A stretch of DNA of 64,000 nt from Hybos culiciformis (GCA_964007475.1 OZ023273.1:112453812-112517811), one strand, 5' to 3'. Shown: positions 1 to 13,010, counted from the first letter of the stretch. The notes: generated by a model not told the origin, from the letters alone. Numbers and translations are program-made.

Positions 1-1
1 G

Positions 2-918
2 GACATTGTGAGAAAAGCTCATGACGAAGAAGAAAAGCTTAAGGAAATTGCATTTATTAAAAATTTGGAAGCACAAAATAAACATTTAGATTTGCTAGAG
101 TCTACAAAACAACATGAAGTTCGGATGCAAGATATCGAACAAGAGCGTCAAAAAAAGGTCGAAGAAAAGGCGGCAAAAGAGGCTGCCGTAGAAAGAAGAC
201 GTCAAGAACTGGAGCAGGCGAGACAAAAAAAATTAGAGAAAATGAATGAAACTAGACTTGAACGTGAACAACGTATTGGGAAAATGCAAGAACAAAGAGA
301 AAAACAAAGACAAGCTATTGCAAGAGAAAAGGAAAAAAGTCGTGAAGAGAGGTTACTGGCGTTACAAGTTCAGCAGCAACAAACTACTGAAGAACTTCAA
401 AGAAAAATTATTCAAAAACAGAGAGAATCAGCACGAAGACATGAAGAGAACATTGAACACATTAGACAAAGAGCTTTAGAGCTTACAATTCCAAGCAGGA
501 ATTTAGAAGAAGGTATTTGCAAAAATGATGATGAAAATCAAGAGATCTTGGATGATCCCAACGCTGATTTATCTTCTAATGTTTCATCAGAAATCAGTAA
601 AGAAAATTATGGTAAACATTTTAGGAAAAAAATGAAAAAATTAAAGCAAAGAATGGAACAATCAGCAGAAGAATATATGAAAGAATTGCATCCAGTTCCC
701 ATTCATATGAAAAGAGAAAGTCAAGTACCCAAGTTTTTGAATTTAGTTAGTAAAGGTGGTGGAACGCAAGGATTAGAAAGACAGTTGCTGCAGTTACAAC
801 GTATTATGAGTAAGGCTCAGATAAATGATTTCCAATGTTTTTGGATAATGGATGGACTTGGTACAATCTCTAACGTTATTTCGAAAGGGATGGAAACCAA
901 TACAGAAGTGACAAAGCG
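2..918 (+). CDS. SCAPER: SCAPER homologue, partial: first exon in window (runs off the left edge)
   Basis: The frame is open from base 2 to a GT donor at 919 and begins [18 protein letters not shown]. This matches the conserved SCAPER segment just before its long charged helix. Residues about 10-165 of the fragment are Lys/Glu/Gln/Arg-rich coiled coil; residues about 210-305 begin the folded C-terminal region (…[18 protein letters not shown]). In vertebrates SCAPER is an ER-associated, cyclin A-binding protein, and with TTC5 it links ribosomes making tubulin to CCR4-NOT for tubulin mRNA decay; those roles are family knowledge, not visible here. The start codon and N-terminal half lie outside the window, so the in-frame GTG at 8 is not a start. 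Odd: the C2H2 zinc finger that follows the coiled coil in vertebrate SCAPER is absent from this continuous exon. The exon ends after two bases of an Arg codon (CG) completed by exon 2. The family call is strong. Confidence 0.93.
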
Positions 919-1008
919 GTAGGGCAATTTACATGCAAACATTTTAATTGCTTTTTAATTGCTGGCCATAAAAAGTAAAACTAATTTTATTTTTTATTTA
1001 TTTCATAG
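919..1008 (+). other. SCAPER intron 1 in window (90 bp)
   Basis: The donor is GTAGGG at 919 and the acceptor is TTTCATAG ending at 1008, after a T-rich tract. Splicing restores TKRSVALAVQLY across the junction; without it the frame stops at 920-922. Confidence 0.85.
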
Positions 1009-1132
1009 ATCTGTGGCCTTAGCAGTCCAGCTTTATCGGAACGCTTGTACGCTATGTCCTCAAATTTCTAGACATGCAATTTTAGGAAATTCAATAATAA
1101 TATTGTTTGATGCATTAATTCAAAGCTTACAG
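1009..1132 (+). CDS. SCAPER: SCAPER exon 2 in window
   Basis: This 124-nt exon encodes SVALAVQLYRNACTLC…GNSIIILFDALIQSLQ. It aligns with the vertebrate helical segment that follows the AGGL…LEHIL stretch and ends in a hydrophobic run equivalent to …FLMDLLIHQL. The first base completes the Arg codon from exon 1, and the exon ends in phase 0 on CAG before GTATGT. It lies in the alpha-helical C-terminal domain. Both splice sites fit the consensus. Confidence 0.9.
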
Positions 1133-2830
1133 GTATGTTCATGTAGTTTTATAGAAAAAATTATTTACTTTTTTACTGAAAAAAATTAGAAAATTGAACA
1201 AAAGTTTTTGTTCATATTTTTTTTTTGTGCAAATGTAGTTTTAGTCCATTTTATCTTTAAAAATACTTAAATAGGATATTAGAAATTCGGATTATCATAT
1301 GCAGTGAAGAAAAAGACATTACTAGAAAAATGAACTAACTAATTTATTTGTTGACGCACTGATCTATATTTTTTTAAAACGTATTCCATAAATTTTTTTT
1401 TAATGTTTTGATGTTGAAACTGCTGTTGTGACTGATTTCTTTTTTAAAGTTATTAAATGTTCTTTTTTTTTTCGCTAAAGAATGCTACTACGTCAACAAA
1501 TAAATTAGATAGTCGATAGTCCATTTTTCCAATAATGTGTTAAACTGCATTTTTTTCATATCCGTATTCCGAAAGTTCTATTAAATAGAAATTGATTCAA
1601 ACTAAATTTAACTTCTAAATACATTTCAAAAGCAGTATTTTTTCTTTTTATAAATTTAGTTTTAAAATGACGTAGAGTTTCAATCTGAAACAAAAAAACA
1701 CACATTTTTATATAAAGGATGATTCAATTCGATTTTCACTTTCTTAAAAGTTTTTTATTTTTGATATAAAAATTTTAAACATTTGGGAGAGGTTTTTTTT
1801 TCTACGTTCAAAACTTGCATAACTCTCAATGGATACGAAATTACATTGTCAACAACAAACCTGCAAAATACGATTCTTATGTTTAGTAATTTATTGTTTA
1901 TAAGTTTTATAGGGAATAAATTCAAGAACATTAAATTTTCAATAAATAAGAATAAATACTTCGTAAACAATTTTAAAGCAGACATTCATTTAAAAGAAAT
2001 CGTTGGCTCGTTGAATTTAATATTAATGAATAAACTAAAAGCTTATAGCTTCTTCAATCATTTAAAGATAAATGTTTTGCAAATATATAATTAGGTTTTG
2101 TGTATCAGAAAGAATATCAATTATTACATACATAAATAGGAAGTGTGTTTAAAAATAATAAATTAGTACCTATTTCTTGTTTATATGTATTTTCATAGGA
2201 ACAAAAAAAATTAATGAATTAGGTTAGGTTAGTTGCCCTTCTAGTTTTAAAAATAAATTTTTACACCAGTTCTTTCGGAATTATTATAAGTTGAAATTTC
2301 CACTTATTTTTCCAGATATATTTTAAGGTGTGAACAAGGTTTTGAATCTAGATTCTAATCTTTGTTCCAATTTTAACTTATTTCCTTCTATTCAGTACAA
2401 AGAAGTTTGTAAAAGAGAATTTTCTTCGCTTGACACTTTGATGTAATAATACTTAAAGTATTGAAAAATAATTTTAAATTAAATAAAACTTATTTAAAGA
2501 TAAGTAACAACAACTTTCATTTATTATTCCTTTCACGGTAACTTCCTTCTATTTTAACTATATGTGTATTTATTGTATGTATAATTTTTATTATTATTTG
2601 CATAGGGCAAATAATTTTCCCATCAAGAAAAACTTTTAACGACGGCTAGGCGAAAAACTAATTTTTTTTTATGGAAACACTCAATAATACATAGAATTTT
2701 TTAAAATTTAATTTTAATAATTATTAATAATTAAAAATACATATTATTTAATATTTTGAAAAAATTAAATTTTTATTAAAAAAATTAAATTAAAATTCAC
2801 AATATTCTTTATTTATATATGTAATTCCAG
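1133..2830 (+). other. SCAPER intron 2 in window (1.7 kb)
   Basis: GTATGT donor at 1133 and TAATTCCAG acceptor ending at 2830. The interior is A/T-rich filler. The only motif I can pick out is a short TTAGG run at 2219-2232. An open frame at 1783-2094 has no recognisable similarity and is not annotated. Confidence 0.8.
2219..2232 (+). repeat. Short interstitial TTAGG run
   Basis: TTAGGTTAGGTTAG is just under three copies of the arthropod telomere unit. It is too short to imply a telomeric origin and may be chance, but it agrees with an insect source. Confidence 0.4.
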
Positions 2831-2970
2831 CTTCCCGAAGAAAAAGTTCCACAACAACCAGTCGAAATTTCAACAGAAATATTATTAGCATGCACTGTAG
2901 CATTATCACCGTCCAATTCAAAAAAACATTCACATGCTAAAGTCCTAGAAAGAATACCAGATTTAATAAG
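2831..2970 (+). CDS. SCAPER: SCAPER exon 3 in window
   Basis: This 140-nt exon encodes LPEEKVPQQPVEISTEILL… through …HAKVLERIPDLI, and its last two bases (AG) are completed by the C that opens exon 4, giving Ser. The end, RIPDLIS+YAVAIGLVE, matches vertebrate RVQDLIS-YVVNMGLID, so the join to an exon 30 kb away is well supported. The middle (SPSNSKKHSH) is shorter than the linker between the corresponding vertebrate segments. The donor is GTAAGT at 2971. Confidence 0.9.
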
Positions 2971-5900
2971 GTAAGTTGTAATATTTATAATTTTTATTTT
3001 TTTTTTAGAATTTATTTTTTTTTTGTTGTAATTTTTCCATATTTTAACCCCCTTATAGCAACAATATATGTATATATATATATATATTATTATTAATATT
3101 ATTATGTTCAAGTTCGAAACAAGGGCAAAAAAAGGAAAAAAAAGATATAGATTCACTCCAAAGGGGGTGTACAGATGGAATTTTTTTTTTTTTCAACTTT
3201 GATAAAATATGTGTGCGTAATTTCGAAAAAAGGTGTGGTTTTTCTTTTATAACAAAAAAAATTAACAAACACTCAGAATGTAAATTTCAACAGTGTTTGT
3301 AGCTACAAATAATCTATATATTTAGTTGTATATATATATTTCGTTTTTATATTATAGCTTTGTAGCTTACATAAATTTATTCTGTTATAATTTTTTTTTT
3401 TTATTAATAAATAAAAAAAATTATAACATTTTTGTTATAAAATTATTATTATTTTTTTTTTATTATTAAGATTTTTGTGGTAGTAGAGTTTTTTCACAAA
3501 ATCGAAGAAAAAAAAAAGCTACATTAATTTTTTTCTTAAATTTATTTTTTGTTTAATAGGTATATCACCTTTAAACTTTAAATATTGTTATCACCTCTTT
3601 TTGGTATTGCTTTCATTCAACAAATTAATATAACAAATAAAACTTAGAAGTTACTTTAAAATTGTTTCCAAATGTTTTAGCAGTAGTGGCTATCATTATT
3701 CAGATGTCGAAAAAAGACTCTTAGTAAACAGTTTTAAGAGCTTTTTGGAACAAAATGCAAAATAATATTCGAAATATCACTTTTATTTTGTGGTAGATCT
3801 TGACATGTAGGTTTTATTTAAGGATTTTTCGAAATCGATGGGGGAACGAACCTTTTATTTCTAAGATAATTTCTTGTCTTCGGACAAGTTTTTCTTCTAT
3901 CTAATAAAGTTTATTTTTTTCTTATTTTCCTATAAATTTTCCTGAGTTTTCTACTAAGATAAAAATTCAAGAAAAATATGTACCATCTTATATACGTAAA
4001 GATAAATTGAATTAAATTTACTTTTTTTAGAATTTTCTTTGTAGACTCATGAAATGTATCTAAGAAATGATTAGATATTACGTTTTTTATTTATACACAG
4101 TTCTTGATTAAACATAAAATCGTCCAAGATAATTCAGATCCTCTATTCCTAATATTTTCAACAAGAATTATTTATATTTATTAAATCCTAATTAAATTCA
4201 AATTCATTTATTTTCAAGCTATACTATGCTACTTTACTACTAAGAAATTTATGTTACATTATGAGTAATTCTATATTTTTATCAAAACATTTAATATAGG
4301 AAAAAGCTATTTGACTTCTTTAAAACTAAAAAATCCTAATTAATATTTTTTAACACATAGACATAATTGTTAGACATTTTTATTTATTTTTTTCTTAAAA
4401 CTTTGACTCTATGATGACGTGAAAATTGATTTAATAATTAATATAGTAAATTGTGACAAATAGATTTCCGTCATAATTCTCGAAGGAAAATGTCTATAAA
4501 GTTGATATCTATATACAGATAAATAAATAGTATGTGTTTGTTCTACATCTGCTTTAGTTTAATGCAATTCCACGTTTAATATGAATTTCAACAGTCATAG
4601 TTCATAAGAGAATTAAACAGGCAATAAAATGAAATACTAAATTTAATAATTTCTTATAAGTAACCAATTAGATTATTGAATTTTCCTTGCGAAAGATTAA
4701 ATTGAAAAAAAAATAATAATGAAATTTTTATGATTATACAACTTAAACGTATTATAAATGTCTTTCATTATTAAAAAATTGCTAAGAATTCATATTTTTA
4801 CTGGTAAATTTTGGATGTTTATAAGTTTTTCAATTGAACGAATGTGTTTGGATGTGAAGTCAGTACCATTCTACAGTAAATGTAGCGTCATCGTCCGATT
4901 ATATTATAGTAACAATTTAATCTTCGGGATGTTACATGAGTATTCAGTTTAGTCAATTTGTTAATTTAATATTTAAAATTTTAATTTTAATTTTTTTTTT
5001 GGGTTTTGATTTCTAATTTCCATATTAAAACAATGAATGTATGAATAAAATTATAACTCTTGTTCATTATGAATTTCCTCATATTTTCTATTTTCCAAAT
5101 ATCCCTAATATCATCATATTGTTTATTACTGATTATGTTTTAAAAATATGTGAAATAAAAACAATAATCCATATGGACCATATGGACTACTAATATGTGA
5201 TCGAATTTAAAAAAAAAAATGAATAAATAAATTCCCCTAAAAATTTTAAAAATTTCGTACTCAAAAAGTATTCAAATTAAATTAGTCATCGCTATTTATT
5301 TGTTGTTGAATTTTCAATTATTTTCATCAAATTTTCGAATTTTATATAGGATTTTTCCCTTTAAATTTAGGTAGGTATCTTAAAAAAAAGCTAGATATTA
5401 ATTTTTCGATTTTTTATAAAAGTATTTTTTTTTAAATTATTTTGGACACTTAATTTATTTTTTTTCTATGACCGAAAAAAAATTCATATTGCAAAAAAAT
5501 TAAATTACATTTTTCTATCTGAGTTTATATTTCAGATATATTTTTTTCAGATATATTTTTTAGCTTTCGAAATTGATATTTTATCACACATTCGGTAGAT
5601 TAATTAAAGGTATTTATAACAGATTTTATTTGTGAATGCCATTTCAAAAATTCTGAATTTCCTAAAACTATTTTTCATATTCCTATATGTATATCTATAC
5701 ATACTACTTATTTAAAATTACATAAATAATAAATCTTTTTAAATATTTAAGAAGTGTTGTTTTTAAAAAAAATCAAATAAAAATCAGCGAAATTCAATCA
5801 TTTTATATTATACGAGGAAGGATTGAATTTATATATGCATATACAAGTATTGTGTATTATAGAAAAAGTAAAACATAACAAATAGTGTAAATTCACTATA

Positions 5901-8900
5901 GTATGTATTATAAACTCCATTGTATATCATATATTATATATACATATACTCGAATATATAAATGTATTATATAAAACGATTTCGTGTATACATATTATCA
6001 ATATTTTCAATCAATTTACATTTTATTTTTGTTCGAAGTGAAAAACAATTTTCCTAAATTTTTCAATCTATTTTTGTTAAAAATTCATTTATTCTGATAA
6101 ATATGTTAATCTAAAAAAGTCAATAATTTTCGATAAAATAGCGCAAAAAATTATTAACGGTACATTGGATTTATTTTTAGTGAAATTCTATGCTTTGTCA
6201 TTATAGTCATTATCAACTAGTTTATGTATATTTTAATATTTCATTAAAAAGGGCTCAGATTTTTATTCAAAACAATTTATATAATAACTTAAATTTTTCT
6301 TATAAATATATATGTATGTATATCTAATTTATAATATAATATAACAATTAGCCTTAAAAATTTTACTTAAAGATTAGATGGGGTTATTTCGTTTTCGTTC
6401 TAGGTACTTAATTATAATATTATTAAAAAAAATAATATTAAAACTGTATTAATTTTGGATTCCGTTTTCTACATTTCGATTAGAAAAAATTTTTATGAAA
6501 ATAATTAAGACCCTTGACAACAGCTTCTAACGCGGGAACCATGAATACAAGGAAAAAATTAGTACAGTTCAATATAATTTTTTTATTTTTGTTTATAACT
6601 CTACTGAAAGAGTCAAATATTTAAAAGATTTTGGGTGCATATAACTAAATTCAGAATTAAAAAAAACATTTTTCGCATCATACGGACTTATGTTTCCAAA
6701 ATGGTTATTATGTTTTTATTTAACATAATTCTATTTTCACCAGTTACAAAATTCTAAACAATTTGCATAAATTTTATTTTATTTTAAAATATGCATTATC
6801 CTGTTTTACGGAATCATTGTTATAAAAAGATAAAATTACATTTAGGGTAAATATCTAATACATAAATATAAGCTATCCATATAAAATTAAAAACAAATAT
6901 CTGATTTACTTTTAAAAATCCCTCATCATTGCATTTTGATTGACTCATCCTTTTGTTTATCTACCTTCTGTTCAAATTACCCCGTGGCAAAATTATAAAA
7001 GTAGTTCAGAATTTTTAGTTTGATGATAGTGCATCAAAGCATGCATACTTTACAAGAATTACATATGTCACAAAAACTTTTCATATTTTATACTATGTAT
7101 AATTTCAGTATTAATTGAAAATAATCATTATTTTAGAGAAGAATGAAGAATATTTAAATATTTAGTAGGGTGAATAAAGGGGAATGCGACAAAAAATTAA
7201 AAATAAGGATGTTATTGATTCGATTTTCAGGTTCTCTTGATTTTGTAATATTAGGTCGTTACTAGTTAGATATTGAAAAATTTTTCAAATTGGAATTATA
7301 GTAGCAAATTCATATAGATTAGATATAGATTACAGAATATGCTTTTCATATGAAACCTAACAAGGCATAACGAAAAGCTAAGAGGTGAGTTCAGTGTTTT
7401 GAAACTTTTATCTTTAAAAAATTTTATTTATTTTTAAATTTGAATAAAATTAGATCCAATGAGTATAAGTGCATTTGAAATAAGTTGTACAAAAATCCGC
7501 TAAAAGGTATAAACGCTTGTTACTAAAGTATGCATAGTTAAAAGTATATTTTAAAAATCGACATGCAGGAGCTCTGAAATCAGAATGGCTGCCAAATCAG
7601 AGTGGGCTTATTTATTAACATCAGTATATTTTTTTTCTCGAAAATTATGTTTTATGATTTTATTATAGTATCACATAAAAAATAATTTAATAAAATAATA
7701 CCGTGAATGTAAATTATATTTAATAATTTTATTGAAATATCAATTTAAAAAAAAAAAATTTAATAATTTAAATAATAAAGAAAAGAACATTCGATGTTGC
7801 TATTAAAAAAGAGGGTTTTAATCAAACCCTTTTTTGTTGTTTTTTTTCCCCTTATCCTGCCTGAAACTAGCATATCTAATAAAATTCATATTATCACCCC
7901 TAAAGATAAATGAATAATAATCTAATTCACTCCCGCTTTATAATTTTATGCACATGTTATTTGAAATTACATCATATACAAAAAATGATGAAACTGAATT
8001 TATATATTATATATTTTGGCAGAAAAACATTAAAACCCTCTCTCGTCTAAAAATAAGATCTTTCGATCTGCTTTGTTTTCTACACTTGTATGTATGTATG
8101 AAATTTACATGTAAAAATGTAAATATATAAAACCAAAACAAATGGAGAAAATGTAATATAATTTTTTATTTATTTTTTTTTAACTATTTTTGTTCTTTTT
8201 TTTATAACTTTTATCAAAATAAAAGTAAAAGTATCACCCTTCGTTTATAGATTTTGATGATTATAACATTTTTATTTTTCAAATAAAATAATGTCATGAA
8301 TAAATTAAGAAATCTAAAGGAAAGTTTTTTTTAAATAAATAAAAATATTTATAATATTATTGTAGAATGTTTAAATGAAATTTACAGGAAATATTTATTC
8401 GACGAAATACCTATTTGAATTTTTTACTATAGGCATTAAATTTTTAATATCCGTATTAAATATTAAAATGTTGTTGGCCAATATTGCATATAGTCGTAAT
8501 TATAAGTATTTTAATAATAATTGCTTACAATGTGTATAAATTTTTTGATAAAAATCCATAAAACATTTAAAAAATCTTTTAGTATCTAATTTTTCTATCG
8601 CCTTCAACATTTTGTTAACATTTTTTTTTAGCAGATTTCATTTATTTAAAAATTAAATTTTTTTCTATTCATATTTTATTATAGTTTTATTCCTTTTTTT
8701 CGCGTTTATTAATATCATATTATCCTCATAAAAATAAATATCTCCAGGGTATCTAATAATTCATGGCTAGAATTAGGATTCTAGTAATTGAATAATAGAC
8801 ATTTAATTGACACGGCATATTTATTATTATTTATTATTTATATGTATATATATAACTGAATTAATTGGCGACCAATATCAAGAGATAACATAATTTCAAT

Positions 8901-9494
8901 GATATATTATATTTTACTCTATCATTTATCAGATGCTTTATCCTTATCTAGAATTTCAGTTCAATGATGAATAAATGAAAAAAATCTAATATTTTCTTAA
9001 AATGTATAACCAAAGTCTATAAGTACACATATTAAAAAAAATGTTTTTTTAATGATGAACAATTCTTGTCATAATTTATATAACTTCAACAAGAACAGAG
9101 AAACTAAAGTAGGGCTAGCTTTTTTTATTTGGTCACGGTTTTTTCATATATATATAAATTCTCTACATTTATGGTACATAAATTTATTTCTATATATCGA
9201 AAAAAAAATGAAGAAAAATAATTCGCTTTTTATTATTAATGCCTCTATAAAACATAAATAATATGATTATTTCTGATTTATTAATTTTTTTTTCTTGTTT
9301 TGATTTTTGAATGTGTCTCTTCGGAATCCATTTTTTTTTTGTTTTCCTTTTTTTTTTTGGCAAGGGTGGTACCATAATAAAAACATAATATATCATTTAT
9401 AGAGATGTTTTATAAAATATTTGTTAAAAAAAAAAACATAATAATGTTTCCATAAAGGTATATTTTCATGATAATAGCCTTCATGGAATTTTGC

Positions 9495-9552
9495 CAACAA
9501 CAATAATAATAATAATAATAATGTATATGTAGCGTTATTATTATTATTATAA
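9495..9552. repeat. AAT/ATT microsatellite pair (hairpin-like)
   Basis: An (AAT)n run is followed after about 13 bp by a (TTA)n run, so the two halves are mutually complementary. It is flanked by two related 18-mers (9359-9376 and 9553-9570, both GGCAAG…GTGG…CCATA). Confidence 0.6.
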
Positions 9553-9995
9553 TGGCAAGAGTGGCTCCATACTGTGTGTGTGTTGATATTTTTGTGTCCT
9601 TTTTTTTATTTTAAACATATCAATTATATTTCCTAAATGGATATGCGGGAAGAATATAATTTCTAAATTATTATGGAGATACTTTACTTATTTTTGTTGA
9701 AAGCAAACAGACCTACTTAAATAAAGATTACATTAAATATATATCACGATATAGAAATAATAAGATATGCTCAATAGATTTACAAAATTGATTTCTTCTG
9801 CGCATGTCGTCATAGTGTGACAAAATTTTTTATAAATTGAATTTCTATATGGGATTTTACATATTGAGTGTATATTTAATGCTTTTTTGAATTATAAAGC
9901 ATGTCTTTTTGAGGCCACAATTATTATTAATTCGAATTTGTCTGTTTATTTATATATTTCTTTACTATTTTCGACACTCTCGTAGACCCAACAAA

Positions 9996-10290
9996 AATCC
10001 GGAAAATCGGGAAAAATCATTTGAAAATTTGGTGCAAATTTTATTAGTGATAAATCCGTTTCAGGAAAATAGCAAACTTTTCCGATTTTTCCGAAAAAAA
10101 AATTCATGTAAAACGCTTTTCCGGAGTTTTTCCGACCAAAGAAGCGATTGAGCGTTTTGCAACCTGAGACTAACTTGTAGAGCGAAATTAGTTGCATAAA
10201 GTTGTTTTTAAGGAAAACTCGATGGAAAACCCGGAAAAGCGAGAAAATCATCGTAAAACTTTTCATCAATATGATTAATGATAAATCTTC
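9996..10290. repeat. Diverged direct repeat of about 65 bp, two copies
   Basis: Copy A (9996-10061) and copy B (10227-10290) share the order CCGGAAAA, then GA/GGGAAAA…ATCAT, and end with TTA(G/A)TGATAAATC. The TTTTCC-rich stretch between them is partly complementary to them. It may be the decayed subterminal part of a transposon; the family is unknown. Confidence 0.4.
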
Positions 10291-10365
10291 AACAATCATG
10301 AAAACTTGCATGAAAAATCGAGGAAGATTTGTAATAACAATTTAGTTAAAGTGAAAAAGGCAGAA

Positions 10366-10492
10366 AATAAAAAATAAGTAAAAAACGAGTTTTCAAACAA
10401 CCTCTGTGTGTGAAGAAAAAGTTATTTTCTACTTTTTCATGCGGCTTGGCCTCAGTTTTGTTTGAAAACTCGTTTTTTACTTATTTTTTATT
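10366..10492. repeat. Perfect 35-nt inverted repeat with 57-nt loop
   Basis: Arms 10366-10400 and 10458-10492 are exact reverse complements, both containing the core AAACGAGTTTTCAAACAA or its complement. The perfect match in an otherwise drifting intron implies recent origin or gene conversion. It lies next to the P-type remnant and could be its terminal or subterminal repeat, but no matching arm was found beyond 11.5 kb, so a separate MITE or hairpin is equally possible. Confidence 0.7.
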
Positions 10493-10692
10493 CAGTTTAT
10501 TTATTATTGTTTTAAATAATAAATTTAAAGATTTATTTAATTAACTTTTTTTTTCATTTAACAATTTTATTTAATTTTCTTTTTTTACTAACTAATGTAT
10601 CAATCATTTTTCTATTTAAAATTCTAATTCTAAAAAACATTTTACATCTAAAATATAATGTTTTAACTTTAATACTACATTTAATATTTTTT

Positions 10693-11516
10693 TTAATTGT
10701 CTATTAAATTTTTAATATAATTTCGTCCACATTTTAAATCCTTCTCATTATATTGTAAGAAAATTTCTTCTAATTTATAGACTTCCTTTAAAAAGTCTCC
10801 ATTTGGTTTATATAAGCCTCCTTCCGATAGCTGATTGGCTCAAGAATATCATTTTCTGCCTTTAATTTTTAATTTTTCATTTTCAATTTTCTGATTTTCA
10901 AGTTCCTCTTTTAATATTTTGTTTCCCTCCATCACACTACTTTTTTCTGGGACAGTTCCGTCTCTAAAAAAAACTACCTTTTAAATTCTTTGAAATTTAA
11001 TTTAAATATGTTTACAAATTACATTGAAATGTTTAAGAACTCCAAGACAAATGAATCTTTTACAGGTTCAACAGAATTTGTAATGACATCGTTGGATTTT
11101 CTGAAAGCAATACTCATGAAGATAATTATTTAAGCACTTACAATAATTTTGAAACCATCAATTTATTTTCTCTGCGATCTATTCTTTTCTTACGGTTTGA
11201 AATTTGACTTTGAATTATATTTCCGTTATACAAATTTTCTGTTGGAATTGTTCCTCCTTTTAATTTTTTTGGAGCGTTTGTAATATTTAGCAACTCATTT
11301 TTTAAATTTCTTTCGAAATCAATCGCTTTAAAATGTTTACTACAAATTCTTGAGTTTTTGGTTTCAAATTTATCTCCTCGTGAACACTTGTGGACTCATT
11401 GCTTACATAACCCAGCATTTTTTGGGAATGAATAAAAACTTATCAAATTTTCTTTATTGCAACAATTTTAAGTTTTTTATTATTATTGCTTTTGTGTGCA
11501 GTAAACGAAACCATTT
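10693..11516 (-). pseudogene. P-superfamily (THAP) transposase remnant, catalytic core missing
   Basis: On the - strand a THAP-type finger is readable: ISFYSFPKNAGLCKQ, then VHKCSRGDKF, SRICSKHF (the C-x2-H of the finger) and GGTIPTENL (compare the AVPT-like THAP end). It is followed by basic SNRKKRIDRR. A likely intron (GTAAGT…CTTTCAG, about 11132 down to 11090) leads to a Lys/Glu-rich coiled coil MEGNKILKEELENQK (about 10932-10860). The next readable block is GGLYKPNGDFLKEV…KNLIDN, ending at a TAA at 10693-10695; it resembles the extreme C-terminus of P/THAP9-type transposases. The RNase H-like catalytic middle is absent. An in-frame TGA replaces the usual Trp after KQ, and the first Cys pair is eroded. 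Domain calls are by eye. The element ends were not found. Confidence 0.72.
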
Positions 11517-12718
11517 TATTTATTTAATTTTAACTTTATTTAATATATTTTTAGTATATTATTTAAATGAATAATATACAAAATTTATTTAATATATTTA
11601 TTATTTATTTAATATATTTTTTAAATGAAGCTTTTTTCATAGAAAAAACGGAAAAATAATTTATTTTTTGTCACATGATGACGCTAAAAGACCGAAAGAG
11701 ATAGGAATAGACATGCGCGTGAGCATATCTTATTATTTCTATATCGTGAATATATATATATATTTTTTTTTACAAATAATTTGTATTGCTTTTTTGTATA
11801 TACTTACCTTTCTCATTAATTTTTTTATTTTTTTTTTTGTATTTATTTTGTTAAAAATAATTTTTTGTCTTATATTTAGGACATTAATGTTTTCTTCTCT
11901 TGAGAATTTTTTTTTAATTTATATCGTGTTTTTATCCAATAAAAACAAAAACAACTTATTGGTGCTGAAGCTAGCAAATAATATAAAGTTTAATATAAAT
12001 AAATGGAGACTTATAAAATACACACCAAGGCGCCAAAAAGAATGATCGAAAACTGCTCATTCGTTTATAAACTATAGTTATTTGAGCGTAAATAAGTTTT
12101 AAAGGGAATGTATTTGTTTTTTGTTGTATTGCGTCTGAGTGACCCGAATCAATATTTTTAAATAATTGATTCTATTTCTAATTTCCGTAAATAAGACAAG
12201 TATTCCTTCCATGGTGTATTCAAATGGATGATACAAAAGTTACTTAAAAACTCACAATTATTTTTTATTACTTTGCAAATTATATCATGTCCGGGAGACT
12301 TATCTAATATTATACCTAATTGTGGAATGTTATATGAATTGTATTTGTATTCCATTAAAACTATAGCCATTTAATAATGTAAAATATTTAAAGTTCATTC
12401 TATTTATTTATATATTTAATAAAATGGAATATTATTTAGGAATTTGAATCCTATACTTTGCAAATTTAGCTTTTTGTCTAATAAATAATTCACCAACATG
12501 TTCTATTGCTAATTTATTTTGTTTTTTAAATTTTATGTTCTATGTATTTCAATGTATATGTAGTTTTATTATATGTATTTTTTTTGATTTTATGACAGGC
12601 TACAATAAAAAAGAACCAATTTTATTTGTATACGATTTTAAAATTAAACATGAACTATGTATATAGAACTTTAGATTTTATCTAGAATTACCTAAAAAAA
12701 CTTGAACAAGAAATAACA

Positions 12719-13010
12719 AATTAATCGATTTTAAAATAATCGATTAGTCGATTTATTATTTTTAGCAACTAATCGGTTAATCGATTATATTGAAATGTTC
12801 AAAAATTTACAGATGTTCCATTCAAAAAAGTGAAGCCACAATTCAAATTCAAAAACAAAAGTATTTAACAAAGTATCCGTATTCAAACAATTTTCATAAA
12901 CTTCCTAAAAGCATTCTCTAAAAAGTTTCTGTAAAGAGATAATCGTGAAAATTATTACGATTAATCATTGGAAAAATATCGATTATCGATTGATTAACCG
13001 ATTAATCGAA
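12719..13010. repeat. Candidate hAT-type MITE with ATCGATTA-rich ends
   Basis: Two clusters of TAATCGATTA-like words (12719-12790 and 12955-13010) face each other as imperfect inverted repeats around a plain interior. Such TCGATTAATCG-rich ends are typical of some hAT families. I could not define terminal bases or a target duplication. Confidence 0.35.

Noticed and set aside
1783..2094. 103-codon open frame in SCAPER intron 2
   Set aside because: Low complexity, no recognisable domain, and an overlapping open frame on the other strand. Likely chance in A/T-rich DNA.
12158..12370. 70-codon - strand frame with a fairly normal amino-acid mix
   Set aside because: No family I recognise and no splice or promoter context. 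Possibly transposon-derived, but unsupported.
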